Source: Streptomyces sparsogenes (GTDB taxonomy: Bacteria; Actinomycetota; Actinomycetes; Streptomycetales; Streptomycetaceae). From it: a DNA stretch of 37,856 nt. The stretch covers positions 1 through 37,856 of the forward strand of contig NZ_MAXF01000198.1 of NCBI RefSeq assembly GCF_001704635.1, given 5' to 3'. Position 1 is the first letter of the stretch; each line of letters begins with the position of its first letter. Positions 31,875-37,856 of this stretch are shown piece by piece. Made by a program: the position numbers and the translations under genes. The notes under the pieces were generated by a model. The model was given only the letters and a program-made list of their open reading frames with translations, was not told the DNA's origin and searched no databases.

Positions 31875-33121
31875 CGCCCGCGAACGGGACTCCGGTGCGC
31901 GTCGGGGTGTTCGGCCTGCTCGGCTCCGGAAACCTCGGCAACGACGGGTCGTTGGAGGCCGTGCTCGGATACCTCCGGCGGGAGCACCCGGAGGCGGTCG
32001 TGGACGCGCTGTGCGGCGGGCCCGAGGCCGTCACGGCCCGGTTCGGGATCCCCGCGACGCGGCTGCACTGGTACCGCGGGGAGTACCGGACCGCGTCCCG
32101 TGCGGGCGCGATCGCGGCCAAGGGTCTGGGCAAACTCGTCGACGCCGTCCGCACCGCCGCCTGGGTGCGCCGGCACGACGTGGTGATCGTGCCGGGCATG
32201 GGCGTCCTGGAGGCCACGCTGCCGCTGCGGCCGTGGGGCTTCCCGTATTCGCTGTTCCTGCTCTGCGCGAGTGGCCGGCTGCTGCGCACCCGGGTCGCGC
32301 TGGTCAGCGTCGGCGCCGCCACGATCGGCAACCGGCCGACCCGGGCCCTGGTGCGCTGGTCGGCGCGGCTGGCCGCGTACCGGTCGTACCGGGACGCCCG
32401 GTCCCGCGACGCGATGCGGGCGATGGGCGTGGACACCTCGCGCGACGAGGTCTATCCGGACCTCGCGTTCGCCCTGCCGACGCCACCGGCGACCGCACTC
32501 TCGGGTCCATCGGGCTCATCGGGCTCATCGGGCCGAGTCTGCCTCGGCGTCATGGCCTTCCACGGCGGCAATGACGACCGCGCCCGCGCCGAGGAGATCC
32601 ACCGGCGCTACCTCGACGGGACGATCCGGTTCGTCCGCGCACTGGTCGAGGACGGCAGACCGGTCCGGCTGCTCACCGGAGACGACTGCGATGCGCCGGT
32701 GGTCGCCGCGATCCTCGACGCGGTGGACTCGCCGCTGGTCACCGCCGCCGAGGCGGCCTCGCTGGCCGACCTGATGCGGGAGATGGCGGCTGCCGACACT
32801 GTGGTGGCGATCCGGTACCACAACCTGATCTGCGCACTGAAGACCGGCACGCCGGTGCTCGCGCTCTGCTACGCGGCGAAGAGCGAGGCGCTCATGGATC
32901 GGATGGGCCTCGGCGCGTACTGCCACCCGGCCCGCGAGGTGGACGCCGACCGGCTGCTCGAGCAGTTCCGGGCGCTGGAGAAGCGGTCGGCAGAACTTCG
33001 GCACACCCTCGCCGAGCGGAACCTGGCCGCCGCCCGGCAACTCGAGCACCAGTTCACCGCCCTGGACGCGGCCCTGTTCCCAGCGGCCGATCACCCCCAC
33101 GCCCTGCGGGAGGCTCCATGA
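31871..33121 (+). CDS. Polysaccharide pyruvyl transferase family protein
   Basis: A 416-residue GT-B-like enzyme that forms pyruvate ketals from phosphoenolpyruvate on sugars. GVFGLLGSGNLGNDGSLEAV is the family's N-terminal motif. VVIVPGMGVLEATLPL and RYHNLICALKTGTPVLALCY (conserved Arg-x-His) in the C-terminal half match the PEP-binding region. A Ser/Gly linker (SGPSGSSGSSG, about residues 211-221), encoded by a 9-bp repeat, joins the two lobes. A pyruvate ketal would give the polymer extra negative charge. The ATG overlaps the GT2 stop. Confidence 0.89.
   Translation: MTPANGTPVRVGVFGLLGSGNLGNDGSLEAVLGYLRREHPEAVVDALCGGPEAVTARFGIPATRLHWYRGEYRTASRAGAIAAKGLGKLVDAVRTAAWVRRHDVVIVPGMGVLEATLPLRPWGFPYSLFLLCASGRLLRTRVALVSVGAATIGNRPTRALVRWSARLAAYRSYRDARSRDAMRAMGVDTSRDEVYPDLAFALPTPPATALSGPSGSSGSSGRVCLGVMAFHGGNDDRARAEEIHRRYLDGTIRFVRALVEDGRPVRLLTGDDCDAPVVAAILDAVDSPLVTAAEAASLADLMREMAAADTVVAIRYHNLICALKTGTPVLALCYAAKSEALMDRMGLGAYCHPAREVDADRLLEQFRALEKRSAELRHTLAERNLAAARQLEHQFTALDAALFPAADHPHALREAP
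32501..32536 (+). repeat. 9-bp tandem repeat coding for a Ser-Gly linker
   Basis: Four units of TCGGG(C/T)(T/C)(C)A type at 32501, 32510, 32519 and 32528; the two middle ones are identical (TCGGGCTCA). They lie in frame between the two halves of the pyruvyltransferase and may vary in number between strains. Confidence 0.8.
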
Positions 33122-33669
33122 AGGCGACCGAAGTCCGGGAGATCGCCGGCGCGTACCTGTTCGAGCCGACGCCGTACGCCGACGAGCGCGGCTTCTTCTG
33201 CCGCACCTTCGACGCCGATGTGGTCCGCTCGGTGGGCCTCGACCCGCACGCCTTCGTCCAGGACAGCCTGTCCCGCTCGGCCCGGGGCGTGCTTCGCGGC
33301 CTCCACCTGCGCTCCGGCGCCGGCGAGGCCAAGCTGGTGCGGTGCTCGTACGGGAGGATCTTCGACGTGGTCGTGGACCTGCGGCCGGACTCGCCGACAT
33401 ACCTGGGCCGGGCCTTCTTCGAGCTGTCCGACGAGACGCAGGTGACCCTGTACATCCCGGCGGGGTGCGCGCACGGCTTCCAGGCGCTCACCGAAACCGC
33501 CGACACCTCGTACCGGATCGACCGCCCGCACGATCCGGCCGAGGACGTGACGATCGCCTTCGACGACCCGGAGCTCGCCATTCCCTGGCCGCTGCCGGTC
33601 GCGTCGATGTCCCAGCGGGACCGGGAGGCGCCGAGCCTCGCGGAGGTCCTGAAGCGCCAGGGAAGGTGA
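33118..33669 (+). CDS. rfbC: dTDP-4-dehydrorhamnose 3,5-epimerase family (RmlC)
   Basis: A 183-residue cupin epimerase, the usual length. The expected active-site residues are in place: His63 in VLRGLHLR, Lys72 in GEAKLVR, Tyr132 in TADTSYR and Asp168 in MSQRD. ERGFF near residue 23 and IPAGCAHGFQAL near 113 are also family signatures. It epimerises C3 and/or C5 of a 4-keto-6-deoxy nucleotide sugar. The usual partners RmlA, RmlB and RmlD are not in this window, so it either uses sugar made elsewhere or serves the unusual sugar of this cassette (3- or 5-epimerase relatives exist). It overlaps the pyruvyltransferase stop by 4 nt. Confidence 0.92.
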   Translation: MKATEVREIAGAYLFEPTPYADERGFFCRTFDADVVRSVGLDPHAFVQDSLSRSARGVLRGLHLRSGAGEAKLVRCSYGRIFDVVVDLRPDSPTYLGRAFFELSDETQVTLYIPAGCAHGFQALTETADTSYRIDRPHDPAEDVTIAFDDPELAIPWPLPVASMSQRDREAPSLAEVLKRQGR

Positions 33670-33670
33670 G

Positions 33671-35029
33671 GTGGGCGTGGTCACCGAACACACGGAAGGC
33701 ACCGAATCCACCGGGGAGTTCCTCCTGCCACGGTCGCGGATGGCGAACGAGCGGCTGCACGCCCTGGTGCCAGGGGGCGCGCACACCTACGCCAAGGGCG
33801 ACGACCAGTACCCCGAGGACCTGGCCCCGGTCATCAGCCACGGCCGCGGTGCCCATGTGTGGGACATCGACGGCAACCGCTACGTCGAGTACGGCTCCGG
33901 CCTGCGGTCGGTCAGCCTCGGCCACGCCCACCCCCGCGTGACCGAGGCGGTGCGGCGGGAACTCGACCGCGGCAGCAACTTCGTCCGGCCGTCCATCGTG
34001 GAGCTGGAGGCCGCGGAACGCTTCCTGGCCACGGTGCCGACCGCCGAGATGGTGAAGTTCGCGAAGAACGGCTCCGACGCCACCACCGCCGCGGTCCGCC
34101 TCGCCCGCGCCGCCACCGGGCGCCCGCGGGTGGCCATCTGCGCCGACCATCCGTTCTTCTCCGCCGACGACTGGTTCATCGGCACCACGCCGATGTCCGC
34201 CGGTGTTCCGGCGGCGACCAACCAGCTCACCGTGGCGTTCCCCTACGGTGACCTGGCCGCCACGGAGGAACTGCTCACCCGGTACCGGGACGAGGTCGCC
34301 TGCCTGATCCTCGAACCCGCCACCCACACCGAGCCGGCGCCCGGGTACCTCGCCGGCCTGCGCGAGCTGGCCGACCGGTACGGCTGCGTGCTGATCTTCG
34401 ACGAGATGATCACCGGCTTCCGCTGGTCGGAGGCGGGCGCCCAGGGCCTGTACGGCGTCGTCCCCGACCTCTCCACGTTCGGCAAGGCGCTGGGCAACGG
34501 GTTCGCCGTCTCCGCGCTGGCCGGGCGCCGCGATCTGATGGAGCGGGGCGGGCTGCGTCACTCCGGCGACCGGGTGTTCCTGCTGTCCACCACGCACGGT
34601 GCGGAAACGCACTCCCTGGCGGCCGCGATGGCCGTGCTCACCACCTACGCCGAAGAGGGCGTCACCGCCCGGCTGCACGCCCTCGGCGAGCGGTTGGCCG
34701 CCGGTGTCCGCGCCGCCGCGGCCGACATGGGCGTCGGCGACCACATCGTCCTCCGGGGCCGGGCCAGCAACCTGGTCTTCGCCACCCTCGACGAGAACCG
34801 GCAGCCGTCGCAGCGGTACCGCACCCTGTTCCTGCGCCGGCTCCTCGCGGGCGGGGTGCTGGCCCCGTCGTTCGTGGTGAGCAGCGCGCTCGAGGACGCG
34901 GACATCGAGCACACCGTCGAGGTGGTGGCCCAGGCGTGCGCGGTGTACCGGAAGGCGCTGGACGCCGCCGACCCCACTCCGTGGCTGGGCGGACGACCGG
35001 TGAAACCCGTGTTCCGCCGATTCGCGTGA
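33671..35029 (+). CDS. Class III PLP aminotransferase, glutamate-1-semialdehyde aminomutase-like
   Basis: A 452-residue PLP enzyme. ANERLHALVPGGAHTYAKGDDQYP at the N-terminus and VWDIDGNRYVEYGSGLRSVSLGHAHPRV match the GSA aminomutase branch. MVKFAKNGSDATTAAVRLAR binds the cofactor phosphate, LIFDEMITGFRW contains the ring-binding Asp, and Lys272 in STFGKALGNGF is the Schiff-base Lys. True HemL works in haem synthesis; a copy as the last gene of a sugar locus more likely aminates a keto-sugar or makes an amino substituent. It starts at GTG 33671, 1 bp after the RmlC stop. It is the last gene of the run, facing a minus-strand gene 12 bp away. Confidence 0.9.
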   Translation: MGVVTEHTEGTESTGEFLLPRSRMANERLHALVPGGAHTYAKGDDQYPEDLAPVISHGRGAHVWDIDGNRYVEYGSGLRSVSLGHAHPRVTEAVRRELDRGSNFVRPSIVELEAAERFLATVPTAEMVKFAKNGSDATTAAVRLARAATGRPRVAICADHPFFSADDWFIGTTPMSAGVPAATNQLTVAFPYGDLAATEELLTRYRDEVACLILEPATHTEPAPGYLAGLRELADRYGCVLIFDEMITGFRWSEAGAQGLYGVVPDLSTFGKALGNGFAVSALAGRRDLMERGGLRHSGDRVFLLSTTHGAETHSLAAAMAVLTTYAEEGVTARLHALGERLAAGVRAAAADMGVGDHIVLRGRASNLVFATLDENRQPSQRYRTLFLRRLLAGGVLAPSFVVSSALEDADIEHTVEVVAQACAVYRKALDAADPTPWLGGRPVKPVFRRFA

Positions 35030-35041
35030 CATGACATGACG

Positions 35042-35722
35042 TCAGCGAGGCTCCCGCCGACCCGCGTGGGCCGGCCGGTCGACCGGCCGGTCAGCCATCC
35101 GGTCGATCAGCCACGCGGTCGCCGGTACCACCGCCAGCGCGGTGCACCAGCCGCCGAGGACATCGGTCGGGTAGTGCGCGTCCAGGGCGACCTGCGCCCA
35201 CCCCATGGCGGCGCCGGCCACCAGCGCCGCGGCGAGCACGAGTGATGCGCCGGCGTTCCCGCCGAGGCCGAGTCGGCCGGTCGCGAGCAGCGCCACCACG
35301 AGGGCGAGCGCGGTGAGGAAGGCGGTGTGGCCACTCGGGTAGGACAGGCTTCCGTCGTGGATGGTACGTCCCACCAGGGACTTGAGCAGCGTCGCCGCTC
35401 CCACGCTCATGCCGGCGCCGACAACGGCCAGCACCGCCGCGCGAGGACTCCGAAGCAGCAGGCAGCCCGTCACGATGGCCACCACGAGCGTCGCCGCTCC
35501 CGCGGGCTCACCCAAGAAGTCCACGGCCAGAGCGACGTGCCGCCACGACGGCCCCACACCGTCCACCGCCGCCCGGACCCGCGCGTCCACCCTGCCGGGC
35601 TTGCTGTCGCCGGCGTACAGGACCCCGAGCACGGCGACCACCAGCGCGGCGAGGGCCGCGATCAGCCCGAGCCCCATGCGCAACGGCGGGGACAGCAGGG
35701 CGGGCGCCGGCCGGCCGGTCAC
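35042..35722 (-). CDS. PAP2-family membrane phosphatase
   Basis: A 226-residue protein with about five or six membrane segments. The PAP2 core is SYPSGHTAFLTALALV (catalytic His) and DAHYPTDVLGGWC (second His). Two of the usual phosphate-binding Arg are missing: KSLVGRTIH lacks the Arg-Pro of the first motif, and AQVALDAH replaces the Ser-Arg of the third. Relatives dephosphorylate polyprenyl diphosphates or phospholipids, so recycling of the carrier used by the neighbouring polysaccharide machinery is plausible. It starts at GTG (complement of 35720-35722); an internal Met at residue 16 is an alternative. It is convergent with the aminotransferase gene. Confidence 0.85.
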   Translation of the reverse strand: MTGRPAPALLSPPLRMGLGLIAALAALVVAVLGVLYAGDSKPGRVDARVRAAVDGVGPSWRHVALAVDFLGEPAGAATLVVAIVTGCLLLRSPRAAVLAVVGAGMSVGAATLLKSLVGRTIHDGSLSYPSGHTAFLTALALVVALLATGRLGLGGNAGASLVLAAALVAGAAMGWAQVALDAHYPTDVLGGWCTALAVVPATAWLIDRMADRPVDRPAHAGRREPR

Positions 35723-35958
35723 ACGCCCACCGCGCCCGGATCGATGAACGCGCGCACTACCCGCCGCTTTTCGGGTTCCGCCGCCGCCAACTCCCCACCG
35801 ACGAGCCCCCCATCGTGTCCGCCTCGGCCCGTGCGGGAGCCATCGGTTTGTGCCCCCCCTGCCACCCTAACCACCCACGCGGTCGCGCAAACCGCCGCCA
35901 GAAGGTCCTTCACGTGAGGCACGGGCTTGACTGCGACGGCCGACGTGCCGTCCGCCAC
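35719..35958 (-). CDS. Doubtful small ORF upstream of the PAP2 gene
   Basis: A possible 79-residue protein whose TGA overlaps the PAP2 GTG by 4 nt, a pattern typical of coupled genes. The first half (VKPVPHVKDLLAAVCATAWVVRVAG) looks protein-like and could form an amphipathic or membrane helix; the second half is Gly/Arg-rich without features. No Shine-Dalgarno precedes its GTG. I do not recognise it. It may be a real small gene or simply open frame in high-GC DNA. Confidence 0.3.
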   Translation of the reverse strand: MADGTSAVAVKPVPHVKDLLAAVCATAWVVRVAGGAQTDGSRTGRGGHDGGLVGGELAAAEPEKRRVVRAFIDPGAVGV

Positions 35959-36284
35959 GCATCGCTGGAGAAAGTGTCTGCGGCCCCGCGCGGCAAGGCG
36001 CCAGGAAAGCCACTACACGCCCTCCTGGCTCCTTTTGGCGGTTGTAACGCAGGGGGGATCGATCAATGGAGAGAAAGAGGGCCACAGAGGCGTACAGACG
36101 TCTTCTCACCCAGGGTGCAGGAGGAACCTTCGGTATCCTCGAAACCGTTCCGGCGGCCATCGGTCCCCAGCCCCGAGGGCTCAGGGGTCTCCTTTGTGTT
36201 GCCGCGCCCCGTTCCGCCAGATGTCCGGCCGCTCCCGCACCGTGGTGCCGGAGCGCGGTCCGCCATGCCCGAAAGAGAGCATCT
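35959..36284 (+). other. Intergenic region upstream of the gyrB-type gene
   Basis: A 326-bp gap between divergent coding regions that probably holds the gyrB promoter. GCCAGGA at 36000-36006 and TCCTGGC at 36023-36029 form an inverted repeat with a 16-nt spacer, followed by an A/T-richer patch (36031-36080). The gyrB frame is open back to an ATG at 36066, but those residues resemble no GyrB N-terminus. A seven-codon ORF (ATG 36265) ends in a TGA overlapping the gyrB GTG. No clear -35/-10 pair was found. Confidence 0.5.
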
Positions 36285-37856
36285 GTGACCACTTACGGCA
36301 CTCGCACCGCCGCTGACCCCACCACCGCCACTGACGCCACCACCGCCACTGACGCCGACGCCGACGCCGACACCTCCGGGTCCGAGCAGACCGGCCGCGC
36401 CAAGGCGGCGTCGTCCTATGACGCCGACGCCATCACCGTCCTGGACGGTCTCGACGCCGTACGCAAGCGGCCCGGGATGTACATCGGCTCCACGGGCGAG
36501 CGAGGGCTGCACCACCTCGTGCAGGAGCTCGTGGACAACTCCGTGGACGAGGCGCTGGCCGGGGTGGCCGACCGGATCGACGTGACGATCCTGGCCGACG
36601 GCGGCGTGCGGGTGGCCGACAACGGCCGTGGCATTCCGGTGGGGACGCATCCGGTGGAGAAGCGGCCGGCCGTGGAGGTCGTGCTGACCGTGCTGCACGC
36701 GGGCGGGAAGTTCGGCGGCGGGGGCTATGCGGTCTCCGGGGGTCTGCACGGTGTGGGCCTGTCGGTGGTCAACGCCCTGTCGACCCGGCTGTCGGCGGAG
36801 ATCTGGACCGACGGCCACCGGTGGACACAGGACTACGAGGACGGCGCCCCCACCGCCCCGCTCGCCCGCCGCGAAGCCACCTCCCGGACGGGCACGTCGC
36901 TGACCTTCTGGGCGGACGGCGCCATCTTCGAGACCACCGACTACTCCTTCGAGACGCTGGCCAGGCGTTTTCAGGAGATGGCATTCCTCAACCGGGGGCT
37001 CACCCTGACCCTGACCGACGAACGTCCGTCCGCGCGTGCCACGGCCGCGGCCGACGAAGCCGGCTCGGACACCGCCGAGGAGCAGGCGGCGAAGACGGTC
37101 TCCTACCGCTATGACGGCGGCATCACCGACTTCGTCGCCCACCTCAACGCCCGCAAGGGCGAGCCGGTCCACCCCTCGGTGATCTCCATCGGCGCCGAGG
37201 ACCCCGAACGGCTGCTGTCGGTCGAGGTCGCGCTGCAGTGGAACGGCCAGTACGCCGACAGCGTCCACTCCTACGCCAACGCCATCCACACCCATGAGGG
37301 CGGCACCCACGAGGAGGGCTTCCGCACGGCGCTGACCACCGTCGTCAACCGCTACGCGCGCGAGAGGAAGCTGCTGCGGGACAAGGACGGCAACCTCGCC
37401 GGCGAGGACATCCGCGAGGGCCTGACCGCGATCATCTCGGTCAAGCTCGGCGAGCCGCAGTTCGAGGGCCAGACCAAGACCAAGCTCGGCAACACCGAGG
37501 CGCGGACCTTCGTGCAGAAGGTCGTGCACGAGCACCTGACCGACTGGTTCGACCGCAACCCGAACGAGGCGGCCGACATCGTACGCAAGGCCGTCCAGGC
37601 GGCCACCGCCCGGGTCGCGGCCCGCAAGGCGCGCGACCTGACCCGCCGAAAGGGCCTGCTGGAGTCCGCGGCGCTGCCGGGCAAGCTCGCCGACTGCCAG
37701 TCCAGCGACCCCTCCCGGTCGGAGATCTTCATCGTCGAGGGCGACTCCGCCGGCGGTTCGGCGAAGTCCGGCCGCGACCCGCGGTACCAGGCGATCCTCC
37801 CGATCCGCGGCAAGATCCTCAACGTCGAAAAGGCCAGGATCGACAAGATCCTCCAC
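36285..37856 (+). CDS. gyrB: DNA gyrase subunit B (likely second copy), 3'-truncated by the window edge
   Basis: 524 codons are visible without a stop. After a low-complexity N-terminus (Thr/Ala/Asp, 36321-36374) the GHKL ATPase follows: ITVLDGLDAVRKRPGMYIGS, LVQELVDNSVDEALAG, VADNGRGIPVG and FGGGGYAVSGGLHGVGLSVV. The transducer domain includes HTHEGGTHEEGFRTALTT and the TOPRIM domain begins EIFIVEGDSAGGSAKSGRD. It matches streptomycete GyrB rather than ParE. Residues matching E. coli Arg136 (HRWTQ) and Thr165 (GTSLTFW), classic aminocoumarin-resistance sites, are unchanged. Upstream is an intergenic gap and a minus-strand PAP2 gene, not recF/DUF721, so this is probably a paralogue of the oriC-linked gyrB. 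GTG 36285 follows GAAAGAGAG at 36271-36279. Confidence 0.93.
   Translation, partial: MTTYGTRTAADPTTATDATTATDADADADTSGSEQTGRAKAASSYDADAITVLDGLDAVRKRPGMYIGSTGERGLHHLVQELVDNSVDEALAGVADRIDVTILADGGVRVADNGRGIPVGTHPVEKRPAVEVVLTVLHAGGKFGGGGYAVSGGLHGVGLSVVNALSTRLSAEIWTDGHRWTQDYEDGAPTAPLARREATSRTGTSLTFWADGAIFETTDYSFETLARRFQEMAFLNRGLTLTLTDERPSARATAAADEAGSDTAEEQAAKTVSYRYDGGITDFVAHLNARKGEPVHPSVISIGAEDPERLLSVEVALQWNGQYADSVHSYANAIHTHEGGTHEEGFRTALTTVVNRYARERKLLRDKDGNLAGEDIREGLTAIISVKLGEPQFEGQTKTKLGNTEARTFVQKVVHEHLTDWFDRNPNEAADIVRKAVQAATARVAARKARDLTRRKGLLESAALPGKLADCQSSDPSRSEIFIVEGDSAGGSAKSGRDPRYQAILPIRGKILNVEKARIDKILH
36321..36374 (+). repeat. 18-bp and 6-bp tandem repeats at the gyrB N-terminus
   Basis: ACCACCGCCACTGACGCC occurs twice (36321-36338, 36339-36356), followed by GACGCC-type hexamers to about 36374. 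They encode the Thr-Thr-Ala-Thr-Asp-Ala and Asp-Ala runs that precede the conserved GyrB fold, so copy-number change would keep the frame. Confidence 0.8.

Noticed and set aside
33671..35029. Haem-pathway HemL assignment for the aminotransferase
   Set aside because: The sequence is of the GSA-aminomutase branch, but there are no haem genes nearby and it is coupled to sugar genes, so I kept only the family-level call.
35030..35041. Terminator between the convergent aminotransferase and PAP2 genes
   Set aside because: Only 12 bp separate the genes; the region shows a short TGACA repetition but no stem-loop.
36066..36284. N-terminal extension of GyrB to an in-frame ATG at 36066
   Set aside because: The 73 extra residues resemble no GyrB sequence and vary in composition; the GTG at 36285 has a plausible ribosome binding site.

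Overview
The window is high-GC actinobacterial DNA, most probably from a Streptomyces or close relative. The signs are G/C-rich third codon positions, frequent GTG and TTG starts, GTGA/ATGA gene overlaps, a LAL-type LuxR regulator, a sugar ABC importer without its own ATPase, and a GyrB that matches streptomycete GyrB closely. No rRNA, tRNA, CRISPR array, integrase or transposase was seen. All functions come from reading motifs by eye; no database search was run.

Left flank (1-6752): the 3' part of a LAL/LuxR regulator that runs off the window, an alpha/beta hydrolase with Asp at the usual Ser nucleophile position, and a carbohydrate ABC operon (lipoprotein binding protein plus two permeases) followed by an AraC-family regulator.

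Centre (about 6800-35029): one long, co-directional, tightly coupled locus for a cell-surface or secreted polysaccharide of the Wzx/Wzy type. A structured leader of about 400 nt precedes an initiating phosphoglycosyltransferase. Then come a UDP-sugar dehydrogenase (makes a uronic acid), a GT4, two Wzz-like proteins with degraded tyrosine-kinase domains, an asparagine synthase homologue, a fused zinc-dehydrogenase/Gfo-Idh-MocA oxidoreductase, a heparinase II/III-type lyase, a beta-helix lipoprotein, a Wzy polymerase and a second GT4. The second half carries a sugar C-methyltransferase, a sugar-1-phosphate nucleotidyltransferase, a PIG-L deacetylase, an SDR epimerase/dehydratase, a DUF4910 putative metallopeptidase, a Wzx flippase, a GT2, a pyruvyltransferase, an RmlC-type 3,5-epimerase and a class III aminotransferase. 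A coherent reading is a repeat unit of about four sugars that contains a uronic acid, perhaps amidated, plus a modified (C-methyl, amino, epimerised) sugar and a pyruvate ketal. It would be trimmed by its own lyase. The exact product cannot be read from sequence.

Right flank (35042-37856): a PAP2-family membrane phosphatase on the minus strand, a doubtful small ORF upstream of it, and the 5' two-thirds of a gyrB-type gene that runs off the window. That gyrB does not sit in the usual dnaN-recF-gyrB-gyrA context, so it is probably a second gyrB copy.

The points most worth following up are the sugar-modification cassette with DUF4910 at its centre, the twin kinase-dead chain-length proteins, the lyase inside the biosynthetic operon, an interspersed repeat inserted in frame in the C-methyltransferase, the triplicated Shine-Dalgarno hairpin in the leader, and the extra gyrB.
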